A stretch of 64,000 nucleotides of DNA, from positions 1 to 64,000 of the forward strand of contig QAOA01000409.1 of assembly GCA_003255065.1 (NCBI GenBank), written 5' to 3'. Shown here in pieces: positions 1-11,431 of the stretch (position 1 is the stretch's first letter; each line of letters starts with the position of its first letter). The notes below the pieces were generated by a model. The model ran no database searches. It was not told the origin of the DNA and saw nothing but the letters and a program-made list of their open reading frames with translations. The position numbers and the translations under genes were made by a program. This DNA comes from Cercis canadensis. Lineage: Eukaryota; Streptophyta; Magnoliopsida; Fabales; Fabaceae.

Positions 1-452
1 GTAAAACTCTTTTTTAGTCCCTAAAAAATGCATCCACTGACAAATTTGTCCTCCAAAAATTTTCGATAACAAATTGGTTTTTGAATTATTATTTTCACTG
101 ACAAATTAGTCATTTGTTAGGGTTTGTTAGTCAAATTTAACGGACTTTGCCATGTGGCACTTAACGTGCTGACGTGGTCGTTAGTTACTGAAGTGGCATG
201 CTGACGGGGCATCCAACTGGCTGCTTCTTCTTCTCTCTATTCTGCAATACCATTTTCCATGAATCCGAGTAAAACTGAGGACGATCTCTTCCTTCATCAC
301 CATCCCCATGATTTGGACCCACCTCACCAGATCCTACCCCACCATCACCACCACCAAGTTCAACTTCAACCCTCCATTCCCAACCCTTCCTACGACCCCT
401 CTTTCTCTCTCCCCGAAATCGTTCTCTTTCGTGCTTCTTCCTCTGAGTCACC
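1..452 (+). repeat. Left terminal inverted repeat of the element
   Basis: This arm pairs with 1341-1802 in inverted orientation. The outer 250 bp is non-coding and carries motifs such as TTAACGTGCTGACGTGG. The inner 200 bp has an open frame, with ATG at 259, encoding a His/Pro-rich peptide that is also read from the other arm. The arms differ by scattered substitutions and a changed number of His codons, so the element is not recent. Confidence 0.8.
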
Positions 453-485
453 TAAGCGAGAGCGAAGTCTAATGATGAGGGTGTA

Positions 486-718
486 GTGATCGAGAGCCAC
501 GAGAATGCTTTCGAAATCAAACAAGGAGAGCTCTTATTCGAGTTCCGTGGAAGGCATGAAGGAGTGGTTGTTGGCCGGCTTATTTTTAGTGACAACGGTG
601 ATATGCAGAGTGATGTTGTGTTCATCCTCTTGGTCAAGAAGGATGCAGCATATATGAGGAAGATGAAGATGGAGTTAAAGCTACCTGTGCTTGCGCTTAT
701 GGATGGTGATCCTTATGG
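486..718 (+). pseudogene. Captured fragment of a DNA topoisomerase VI subunit A / SPO11-like gene
   Basis: The frame contains GVVVGRLIFSDNGDM, QSDVVFILLVKKDAAYM, KMKMELKLPVLAL and DGDPYGL. These match the Toprim region of plant TOP6A (SPO11-3/BIN5 type); DPYG belongs to its metal-binding motif. Blocks that the family normally has between GDM and QSD, and between AYMR and KMKMELK, are missing, so this is an internally deleted remnant. Similarity stops at DPYGL. No promoter or complete domain is present, so no activity is expected. The family match is from recalled motifs. Confidence 0.75.
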
Positions 719-928
719 GTTAAACCTCTCTCTCTCTCATGCTCATGCTTATGCTCTGTTTTACTGAAACGGGAACAGCAACAGCAACGCCGTTTGCTCT
801 TGATGGAATCGCTGTTGTTGTCAGCCAATACATCCTATTTGGAGGCAAAGATAACAACTCCAAAACAAAGAAAGAGGAAATCAAGTTAAGGAAACCAGAG
901 TTGGTAGTAGATTGAAAAATAGAGAACC

Positions 929-1305
929 TGAAAATTGGAAAAGAGAGTGGGCTGAAGAGTGTAGATGTCGAATGCTGGGATGACAACATTAGTCAGCGTT
1001 TGGTGCAATGTCTTGTCTCCAACTTTTTCTTAAGTAGATCATGTAAATAGATGTTGAATGCAGTAAGCATGGCAGTGACTAAGCCCCCCGTGCTTGTCCC
1101 TGCAATCACATCAAAATATTAATTAAGCAGCAAATGACCTAAATAATAAAAGGAAGTAGAGAGTCACTCTCACTAGTAGTATGGTTTTACCTGAAGGCCT
1201 TTTTCAAGGGCACCAAGTACTACTCCTGGAATCACACCCTTTATACCTCCCCCATCTATACTTAGAACCATAACCTTTCCACAATTTCGCGCCAGCAAGC
1301 ATGTT
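929..1305 (-). pseudogene. Captured patatin-like phospholipase fragments
   Basis: On the minus strand, 1305-1195 encodes VLSIDGGGIKGVIPG...LEKGLQ, the oxyanion-hole block of patatins. It is followed by a GT (1194) and apparent intron, then by FDVIAGTSTGGLVTAMLTA (about 1115-1060; GTSTG is the nucleophile elbow). [15 protein letters not shown]...LFSNFQ follows at about 1005-929 in another frame, so there is a frameshift between the last two pieces. The stretch normally found between MLTA and the LHQT block is mostly deleted, and the catalytic Asp region is absent. Retention of an intron suggests capture from genomic DNA. Non-functional as a lipase. Confidence 0.75.
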
Positions 1306-1544
1306 TTCCTTGCTTGTACAACAAGTAGGATACGTACTCGTGACTCGGAGGAAGAAGCACGTAAGAGAATGATTTCAGGGAGAGAGAAAGAGGGGTCGTC
1401 GGAAGGGTTCGAAATGGAGGGTTGAAGTTGAACTTGGTGGTGGTGGTGGTGGTGGTGATGGCGGGGTAGGATCTGGTGAGGTGGGTCCAAATCATGGGGA
1501 TGGTGATGAAGGAAAAGATCGTCCTCAATTTTACTTGAACTCAT
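1173..1544 (-). other. Chimeric open frame fusing TIR-encoded peptide to patatin exon
   Basis: One uninterrupted 123-codon frame starts in the right TIR (His-rich segment), crosses the TIR/interior boundary at about 1341, and continues in frame into the patatin SIDGGGIKG block before running into the presumed intron. This is the configuration by which such elements can create chimeric transcripts. There is no evidence here of expression, and the fusion may be fortuitous. Confidence 0.4.
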
Positions 1545-1802
1545 GGAAAATGGTATTGCAGAATAGAGAGAAGAAGAAGCAGCCAGCCGGATGCCCCATC
1601 AGTATGCCACTTCAGCAACTAACGGCCACGTCAGCACGTTAAGGGCCACGTGGCAAAGTCCGTTAAATTTGACTAACAAACCCTAACGGAGGACTAATTT
1701 GTCAGCGAAAATAATAATTCAAGAACCAATTTGTCATCGAAAATTTTTGGAAGAAGAATTTGTCAGTGAATGCATTTTTCATGGACTAAAAAGGGGTTTT
1801 AC
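1341..1802 (-). repeat. Right terminal inverted repeat of the element
   Basis: Inverted copy of 1-452. Similarity runs from the outer GGGGTTTTAC end inward to a GAAGAAGC...GACTC motif near 1341-1360, where it stops abruptly and the unique interior begins. Its minus-strand frame starts at ATG 1544 and encodes the same His-rich peptide as the left arm, with a longer run of histidines. Confidence 0.8.
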
Positions 1803-2347
1803 TCTAATATAATCAAGCAAAAAGTCAACTACTTAAAGAACAAACACAACAGCAAGCTCAAAAAACAATAGCAAAAGAGAGTGTATACGAGAAATACGTA
1901 GACTTGAAGAAGTCCAAATCAAACCAACAAGCATATATATGGTTCATTGGAGGCTCAAGAATAAGGGCTAGTTTACCCTTTTCCTAGTTTTGGGTCCCAA
2001 TAAAATTCGAGCACAGGCTCTCCAGTTTTCTTGGAGACTCAAACAAGCATATATCAACTAAAAGAAGATAAGTAATGCAATTGAACATTCAAATTTATAG
2101 TGATTGACCTTTTTTACTTTTGAGTAGTATTTACAGCCCCTAAACTGTACGGTTAGAAATCTGTAGTTTCTAGCTTAACCAGCAAACTTTACTCTAAACT
2201 ATAACAAACAAAAAACCTTAATACACCATTGATTTCTCTGGTAGAAACTCAAAAAACTAGCAGATGAATTAGCTAATAAACCAACTCTTTTTTTTTTTTG
2301 GTTGAGAAGCTAGTAAACCAACTCTCAATAACTGTTCTTGTGCTATT

Positions 2348-2603
2348 TTTTTTTTCTCGCAGTAAGAAAGGTCTCATGGTTGGTTTTATTGACCTTGCCC
2401 ACTTAAACTTGGATTATCATGGTGTGGGGTACTTTTAGTAGCAATGAAGCATACCAATACTAACTTGTGAGTCCCGTGAAGAGGACGTTCACCACTTACA
2501 CCCAATTCTCCGATAAAAATTAAGAAAAGTACATTCATGAGACCTCAAACATGGGGACACCATAGAAGTCAACGGACGTCCTAACCACTGGACCCCCAAT
2601 GGC
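2348..2603 (-). mobile_element. tRNA-derived SINE-like relic
   Basis: Read on the minus strand, the segment begins with a tRNA-like head: GTCCAGTGGTTAGGAC resembles a pol III A box, and GTTTGAGGTCTC about 35 bp later resembles a B box. It ends in an oligo(A) run (T-run 2346-2354 on +). Flanks carry a near-repeat, TAACTGTTGCTATT (2604-2617) versus TAACTGTTCTTGTGCTATT (about 2329-2347), which fits a target-site duplication broken by a 5-bp insertion. Family not identified. Confidence 0.45.
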
Positions 2604-2970
2604 TAACTGTTGCTATTAGGTCACACTTGGGACTTCCATGGGCCTATGGGAAGAAAGATATGGAATGATTAGGCCCACTTTTGAAGAAGAAAAGGTGGGT
2701 TGGGCATTTCATTATTAGAGACCCCTTCAATGCCTTTGGGCTTGACACAGTAAAGGATTGCAACCTTTTGAAGTCTAAAAGTATATTCAAGCCCAACTTT
2801 TTTGGGAGAGATTTCATGTCAAGCTAAATCGTGGAAAAATGAAGGGAAACAAAAACGGAAAAAGATTTCTGAAGTTATTATTTTAACCACTCTTACTTAT
2901 TATAGATTTTTCTATGCTCTTTACATTTATAATAAAGTGAATTTTATTACAGAATAGATCCAAAGCAGTA

Positions 2971-3156
2971 AGCAGCAATAGTAGTGCTATTGTTTGTGAA
3001 GGCAACAAGTTTAATTGTTGCTTCCTGCAATCACTGCGCTTCTGGTTTTAATCTTTCCATCGAAAGCAGCAATAGTAGTGCTATTGTTTGTGAAGGCAAC
3101 AAGTTTAATCGTTGCTTCCTGCAATCACTGCGCTTCTGGTTTTAATCTTTCCATCG
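2971..3156. repeat. 94-bp tandem duplication
   Basis: AGCAGCAATAGTAGTGCTAT starts at 2971 and again at 3065. The two units are almost identical through TTTCCATCG (one T/C difference in TTTAATTGTT versus TTTAATCGTT). Non-coding; the near identity suggests a recent duplication. Confidence 0.85.
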
Positions 3157-5197
3157 CTTCTTCACTGATTTGTTGTGCTTCTTAGTCTTCTTCTCCTTGG
3201 CCTTCATTGTATTTTTATTTGAATTGGCTTTCAAGATTTTTTCGTTTTACAGTTATGGATTTGTTGTATCTTTCCTGCACTCTGGTGACCTCTGTTAGCT
3301 ATCTTTTGTGTTTGGCCAATCTGATTTGCCAATTAAGTCTTTCTCAAGATATGTCTTTAGTTAATTTTACATATGTAGATATTACATTTTAGGCCCATAT
3401 TCAAAGGCCCATTTCACTTAAAGCCCAAACCAAAGTTAACATTAATACATTACCATCATACCCTTCAATATTTTTATAAATAACTCCTTATTACAGATAA
3501 AAGACTTTTGAACTCATATCTCATTTATTATCTTCTTAGTTCAGACCAACCTAACTTAACCGTCGGATATCCGAACATCGAAAACATCTTTCATATATAT
3601 ATATTGGCACTAATCTTTGTGTTGTTATGGATTTGTATTTACCTATGAAGCTTGGACCATTACTTTTCTTTCCAATCTCTGTCTCTGTCTTTAACGAGAA
3701 TAACTATAGCTCAATGATAACAACTATTGGTTTTTATTTATCATATATTTTGTTTGAGGGTGTTTTTTTTTTGGTGTATTTTGTTTTGAGGGCTCAAAAC
3801 AAAGAATCGAATCGAAGTAGCATATGCTTTTGAGGGAGCTGAAATCATAAATAAAAAGGTCAGAAAGTGAAATGAAAAGAAAAATACAAAAACAATAAAA
3901 CGAAAACACAAATTCATTGAAACGGTATTTTAAAAACCTTGATGTGACTTATATGATAATTTATAATTTTTGTTCGATATAATTTATTTAACAACATAAG
4001 TACAATTAGTCTAAAAATTTCTCATAAAAATTAAGTTTAAATTAAAGTCCTTATTTCTTATAGTATCACTTATTAAAAAGTTTAATTTTATCTATCTAAG
4101 ATAAAAACAAAAAAAGATATTATCTATTTAATATTTTATGTAAAAATTTTATAATCTTACTTCAAATTATGTTTAAAACCTTTTAGAATTTGGTTAAGAT
4201 GGGAGGACAATAGCACTATGAGTTTGAAAAATACATTTGATATATAATTTATATGAGATTGGATCTTTAAAACATAATTTCATGACTTAGTAATTTAATA
4301 ATCATAATTTTATAATTATTTTTGAAATAAATTACTATAAGGATTTATATATAAGATTGTTAATAAATATTGATATATTCAACACTAGAACTAATAAAAC
4401 AATAAATGATATAAAGTAAAAACAAAAAAAATGTAAAAAGAGATTATATATAAAAAAATAAAAAAGAATTATGATTTCATTGTAACAGGTATTAAACTAA
4501 ATTGGAGTAATATGATTTGCATATTAAATAGGCTTATATTGACAGAATGGTACAACTGTTTTTTTTGTGAATAAAAATTTACGATAAAATGAAGTTATCT
4601 CATTCTAAAGTTACAATATATCACACGCTTAAGTGAAAATTTGTAGTTATAATTACAAATCAACTACAAATAGGACTGTTTTGATCTGCTAATACAATCT
4701 AAATTTAAAGAAAATTGCTTGGTAGGTTCTCAAAATTTTGTTGCCATAATTACTTTTAGAATAATGTAAACTTATAACCACCATTTAAATAAATATGTTA
4801 TTTTTATTATTTTATTTTATCCAACCGTTATTTTAAATTCTAACAAATTTTTTATCATTTTATTTTATCTAACAATCACTTTAAATTCTGATAAGATTTT
4901 AATTTTTTTTAAATAAATAAGCATTAGTCAAATTTAAATAAATTTAATTAAATTTTTTATTATGAGAAAGTGATAAAAAAGGCAAAGTAAAAGAGAACTT
5001 TTTTTTCTTGTTTTCTCCGTGGCGCTCGGATCTCACGCCACAGGCGCACATTTCTGGCTGCACCCGCCTTGCTGATATCACTGTGTGTATCTCCCTCGTT
5101 CACCTAAGACTTCCATTCTCTGACCTCCAAACATTTTCATTTTCTAGCAGAATTCGATTCCGAACCCAACCGACGAATTCCAAATCCTGCAACTCTC
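3157..5197. other. AT-rich intergenic DNA upstream of the hydrolase gene
   Basis: No credible gene. Open frames here (3207-3392, 3627-3833) are short, low-complexity and unlike any family I recognise. 3900-4980 is very AT-rich with homopolymer runs. The last 200 bp shifts to more balanced composition and should contain the promoter and 5'UTR of the gene starting at 5198. Confidence 0.6.
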
Positions 5198-8100
5198 ATG
5201 GATTGCTTGGGCTTGGATGGCTCTCCTGCCAATGCCTATTGGCTTCTGCTCAAGGCGCTCTATTTGATACCATATTGGCATTATTTGATTGGTGCCGCCA
5301 TTGGGTTGATTGCATTTCTGTACAATTTCTTGGAATTCCATTTCCTTGAAGATGTTTTCTCTGGATTTAGAGGGTCTCCTGTCGAGTTAACGTACAATTC
5401 ATGCTCTCAACTCTACGAAGGCGTTGTTTCCAAGTGCCGCCTTCTTCATGGGAGGTACGACTGAGCATGTTTGTTAATTTCTTTTTCTGGGTAACCGAAA
5501 TGGTGGTCAAAATGTGAAATTTCAGTGTTTGGCATTGAATATGAGTGTTTGATGTGTATTCTTTATTGTATTTGGTTACGGTGATTTAACTCTGCAGGTA
5601 TTTGGTGACGCCATGGCTGTCAAGCCCTCATGTTCAGACTTGTTTTTTGAACTTTTTCGGGAGGCCTCCTGTTTTCAACTACACAAGGAGGTAACTCATG
5701 TTTCCCGTATTTTGTTTATGAACCATGTACTCTCTGATGTTAATAAAAAGGCCATTGTTTTAAAATTTGAGTTTTAGAATTTTCTTTTTGTTCGTTGGTA
5801 ATGTTTTTCGAAAGCTGTTCAAGATGGTGGCACGTCAACTGTTACATATCATAAAGGCAAGATATGAAAGACAAAAGAGCACATTACTTTCTTTCATTCT
5901 TCCTTCCATTATTCATGGAGGAAGAAAACGGTCATGTTAAATTCTTGATAGTTGGAGTGTTGCACTAGTATCTAATGTTTCCCGTATTTTGTTTATGAAC
6001 CATGTACTCTCTGATGTTAATAAAAAGACCATTGTTTTAAAATTTGAGTTTTAGAATTTTCTTTTTGTTCGTTGGTAATGTTTTTCGAAAGCTGTTCAAG
6101 ATGGTGGCACGTCAGCTGTTACATATCATAAAGGCAAGATATGAAAGACAAAAGAGCACATTACTTTCTTTCATTCTTCCTTCCATTATTCATGGAGGAA
6201 GAATACGGTCATGTTAAATTCTTGATAGTTGGAGTGTTGCACTAGTATCTATTTGATGAATCGTGAAAGATAGAAATATTCTGACCTTTACGCGCTCCCA
6301 TGCTCTTCCATTCTTTGTTCATCTGAATGAATACTTATATAGTTACTGGATAATGTATCATATATGACTCAAAGGTGTTACCTAAACATTGAACTTGCTT
6401 TCACATTTTCCTTCCTTCATGGACACGATTGAGAAAAGAAACCACATGAGATTGGTAATGATAGCATATATAGATGAAAGAAAAAGGACAAGGAAAAAGG
6501 TACCAAAGGGAAAGGACGTTATTTTATGTAATACCGTAGGTTTAGCTTTTCCACCTTCTGTTCTTCTATAATTTTTTGTTTTTTAAAAAAAAAAAACATT
6601 TCCACCTTGTGCCTTTCACGGCCCTTAACTGTCAAAAGTTTTAAATCTTCCTCCTTTTCTTCTTCCCTTTAATATTCTGGTGTTAATAGAGAGGAGAGAG
6701 GTGGAGGTTGGGCATTGTTCTCCTTCTCCAATGATTTCATGGTCTTTTCTTCAGTTATTTTATCCTTGATCTCATCTAACAACTACTCATATATTCTCTT
6801 TCAGACAACTATTTAGTACTTCTGATGGTGGAACCATTGCTTTGGACTGGCTATTGAGTTCTGAGGGTATATACAAAATATTCAATTATTAATTGGTGTT
6901 CTGAACATGCATATTCAATTTGGTAATGATTATCATGTTAGAAAATCTCTAGCCTTTGTACATATAGAAGCCCAGAATTGAGTATGATTTTTGGCTTTAG
7001 CATTTTATCTTTGTTATCTATCATGTGTTTGCTATTAACTCGTTGCTAAAACTTTTTTTTTTCCCATTATTATGATCATGTAAGAATCAGTTAATACTAC
7101 ACTTTCTGCCTTGTGTTAACAGATGTAATAAGCCTTTAGCTTTCTGATTCTTGTGTTTGGTCATATTTCAGTGTCTAATGGTGCTCTCCATATGGATAAT
7201 GCTCTTTCTAAAGATGACACTACTCCTCTTCTTGTAGTGATTCCTGGTCTAACAAGTGACTCTTCATCTGCTGTAAGTCATATTATACGTTTCTCTTGTG
7301 TGTATTTATGTTTGAGTGTATTTGCCTCCTCCCCCTCTTCTTTTTCTCCGACTTAATGGGGATTAGGGAAAAACCAAAGACTGAGCCCTGGTGTTATAAG
7401 CCAGGACCAGTGAAAATCTCCCAGCATTATATATGGGACCAGTTGAAACTCCCTTGCCTATGGTTGGGTGCTCGATCCTTAGGCCAAAAGCTTGCAGTTA
7501 TCCTTGTGTTTTCAGTTTAGTGTACAATGGACGGAGGATCCCGAGGATCTAATGAGCTTGACGAGGATGTCCAGCATTTGAGTGAAGGAGTATGTAACAC
7601 CCCAACTCCCACATTGGAGAGACAAGAATAAAAGGCTTAAGAAACTTACTAGTGGTAACTTGGGCATAATAATTTTGGGCTGTGGTTAGTCTCATTCAAG
7701 TTACTTGGTCAGTAGCTTCCTGGGTCATTGCATCTATTTTCTAGAGAATGCTGGTTGTCAAGATGTAGAAAGTGCATAGGATGCTCGCACTTAATGTACT
7801 TATGTTTTTGTTGGAAGTTTAGTATGGTAGAATTTCCTTGTATCCTTCTGAAATGCTTATTGCTTTCAGATTCTTTCTTTGGTTGATTAGGAGATTCCAT
7901 TATATTATATGACATCTTACACTTTTTTGTTTGCAGTATCTCAAACATCTTGCATTCAATACAGCAAAACGTGGATGGAATGTAGTTATTTGTAACCACC
8001 GAGGACTTGGGGGTGTTGCAATCACGGTTAGTTTTTCTGCAAGCTGAGAAATTTATAGATTAACCAGTTCAAGAAATTTGAAAGACATAACTTGAGTACT

Positions 8101-11100
8101 GTAATTTATATGAAATTACCTCATGCATCTGTAGTATACTTGACTATAAGCATCCATAATGATACTGTGGGTACATAGATATGATATAAAACCTCTAAAT
8201 CCAAAATTCACTAGAAACACCAAAAAGCCTATTCCAACATGACTAGCTGCAGAACAATATCTTTATGCTAAGGGTGGTGCGCTTTAGGGAGATCACAATG
8301 ACTATTTATAATGATGTTCTTCTGGTGTTTTGTTTCCCTTCTATCCATAGATTCTATAATTTTGTTACAACTTTTGCAGTCTGATTGCTTCTACAATGCG
8401 GGATGGACTGAGGATGTCCGAATGGTGATCCATTATCTCCATCAAGAACACCCTAAGGCTCCTTTGTTTCTCGTTGGAACTAGTATTGGTGCCAACATTC
8501 TGGTAAGTTTTGTTACTCAAGTCTTATACGATGCTGAAATCAAATGTTTTAACTTCTCATTGCTTGTGTATAAGTAAAATGCTGATATCAATTGTTTTTA
8601 CTTCTTTTGTCCATTGCTTCTTCTTGCTTGAACAATTTAAGTTCTTGTCAAGAAATAATTCAACCTAAAAGCTTAAGCTATTTGGTGAAGGCCTAAGTTT
8701 TGAGGAAAAAAGCTGTTTGGGCTTAAAGTGTAAACAAAGCATAGGCCCAGCACTACCTTGTGCTGAAATTCAAATTGTGAAGAGAATGACTTCATCGAGG
8801 ATTGAACTCATGACCACTTGGTTAAGAAGGCTCTAATACCATTTAAGAACCAATTCAATTTAAAAGCTTAAGCTGTTGGGTGAAGGACAAAGGCCCTAAG
8901 ATGGTTTCAATTTATATCTTAGGCATTCTTCTGCTTTATAAATCCAAACCAGTACCAATTCCTCAAATGGGGATGCAATCACTTGCACATGTCTGGCATG
9001 TTATTCCTGATGATTTCAGGAACAATGCCAATTCCCAAAAACAGAAAAAAAAAAAAAAGAAAAAGAAAAAGAAAGAGAATGTCAGAATGTCAGTGTCATA
9101 TCTGCATGCCTCCCTTGCTATAGAATTTGAGATTTTTTTTTAATTTGCTTTATGTCTTATACTGATGAAATTTTTTTATTGATCAGTGTTTGTGCTTAAA
9201 ATTTAATCATATGAATCAGTTACAAACATTGCTGAGCACTCAATGTACTTTCTAAACAACAGTTGAGCTAGGAATGACTCCTTTGTTGGATTACTATCAA
9301 GTTGCGTTGTTTCATGTCTAGAGAGCTTTTTTTGGCACTTCACTGTTCGATTTCAATGATTGTTTGCAGTTAAAATATCTTGGTGAGGAAGGCGAGAATA
9401 TTCCTGTAGCTGGTGCTGTGGCTATTTGCTGTCCTTATGATCTTTTGGTTAGTGTAATAACTTGGTTGTAATTGCATTCAACTGTTGTACTTTAGAGGGT
9501 ATGAAATTAAGGTCCACATTATGTTGTGTGTGGATCATTACAATTATTTTCTCCTTATGTTGTTGAGCATTAATCTTTAGTATGTGCAGGTTTGTGGTGT
9601 TTATGGTCATAGATTTCTGACCTTACATCATATGTGGGATAGAGTGGTCTTCTTGGCTTCTCGTTGGGTGTTTGCACATGGTTTCTTTTTTTTTTTTTCA
9701 CAGGGGAAAAGGGAGGGGGGGATCGATTTGCAAAGGGATTGGAGAGCTCTCTTGAGCCATGTTTTCCAATTTTGTTCCCCTGATTGTCACTTGAATTTTT
9801 TGGGGTTTTGTGCTTAAGGATTTTTTTATTTATACTTCAATGTGACTTAACTTGCATATCTCTATGATTTTTATAATCAACTTTTTATGATGAATTATGT
9901 ACAGTGCATTTCTGCGAAGGTGTTGGGTAGACATTTCTTACAAAGCAAGTTGGACATTATTGATTAACTTTAACATAACCAGAACTATCTTGGAAGTTAG
10001 AGTTCTGGATATACTTTTAGCATATAAGATATCTGTATTCAGTACGTCATTTTCAAAATATCTTTTGTATGATTTATGTTGCCATAAATGCTTGAACTTA
10101 ACTGAGTTTTGCTGCTGATTTGATGTTACTGAAAGATTGAAATTAATTTACTTAGTTCTGTCTGTTCTTCTTCTTCTTCTTCTTCAACTGGAGGTCATAT
10201 CGTCAGTATCTTTATTTGCAGATAGGAGACAGATTTATAAACCGTAGGCTTGTGCAGAAGTTTTATGATAGAGCCCTTGCAATTGGACTTCAAGGTTATG
10301 CACAATTGTATGTCTCTGCTACCCTTACAGTTGAATTTATGCCTCTCTGGCTGTCAATCTCTTCATTTTGTATCTAGTTGGTGAAGCACTTGCTTTATTG
10401 GCAGACATGGATTTACGTGTTTCTATTTTAGCTCTTATGATTTAATCAGGAGTTCTCCACTGATGCATAACAAAAAGAAGTTTCTCTATTCTATAGTTTA
10501 TACCTTGACTTCATTTGACAGTGTTCCAAATATTCATTGCAGACACCAGCTACGCTTTTCTCGCCTTGTTAATTGGGAAGCGATAGAAAAGGTTTTCTTC
10601 TTTTCTATAACTATAATATTTATAACCATTGTAGTGGTGGATCTAATTGACCAAATGAAGGGGTTATGCTGTAGTTCTGGATACTAGAATTTCATTCTGA
10701 TATCTAATACATATGTGTTGATTTGTTGTCTCAGAAAAGAAAAGCTCAAGTTCTTGTCATGGTAGAGTAACCACATTTTTAACTGGGTAATCACACCTAT
10801 CCTTAAGTGTCTTAAACGTTAAGGAGCCACCTTAACTGGAACTTACACAATACAGATAGAGATAATATTATGCAATATAAATAAATCTTTGACAACAAAG
10901 TTCAGGTTTTTTATTTACATTTCCCTTAACATTTCCAGTTTTATGATATTGGGTGGACAATCTGCCCTTGGTGACTATGTTGATGGATGTAGGATTCTTT
11001 TTCTTTTTTAATTTTTTTTTTTTAATTATTATTTGGTCTTTAAGGATCTAGGATTCAAAATTATTGATTTCTAATTTTTTTTATAACTTCCGCCAGAAAA

Positions 11101-11386
11101 TGAAAAAAACACATGGGGCTGGCTCATAAATTGGCTGTCTTTGGAAAAGTTTAGGTTCGAAAGATGAAGAATGGCTGAAGTATAAATCTTTCATTGCTGA
11201 AATCTCTGGGATGCTAGGAATTTTGGGCTTCTGTAAATAGCTTATATATGGAAATGCCTAAAAATATTACAGGATTTGAGTTCTTATACATAAAGATAAA
11301 GAGAGTATCTTTCACTGAGCAGTGCCCACAGCAACAGTTGAAGTGGACAAGAAGAAAAGAGCTCCTGCTCACAAAGCACTAATCCA

Positions 11387-11431
<45 letters not shown>

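Larger units (their letters stand above)
1..1802. mobile_element. Long-TIR Mutator-like/foldback element carrying host gene fragments
   Basis: Two arms of about 450 bp (1-452 and 1341-1802) are inverted copies of one another, including the outer ends (GTAAAACTC... and its complement ...GGGGTTTTAC). The interior of about 890 bp holds coding-like pieces of two unrelated host genes: a TOP6A/SPO11-type fragment on + and patatin fragments on -. No transposase is visible, so the element is non-autonomous. Very long TIRs with captured gene pieces fit Pack-MULE or foldback elements; the superfamily is inferred. The left arm begins at the window edge, so the target-site duplication cannot be examined. 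Confidence 0.8.

Noticed and set aside
259..486. His-rich open frame in the left TIR as a stand-alone gene
   Set aside because: It is part of the inverted arm, is duplicated in the right arm, and shows no family similarity; treated as element sequence.
758..914. A + frame with GTATATPFALDGIAVVVSQY and following residues inside the element, as a third captured gene
   Set aside because: Composition is coding-like but I cannot tie it to any family, so it is not listed as a feature.
7360..7640. Intron 4 segment with TGTAACACCCCAACTCCCAC, possibly a solo LTR
   Set aside because: The motif recurs in plant repeats, but no paired ends or target duplication could be identified here.
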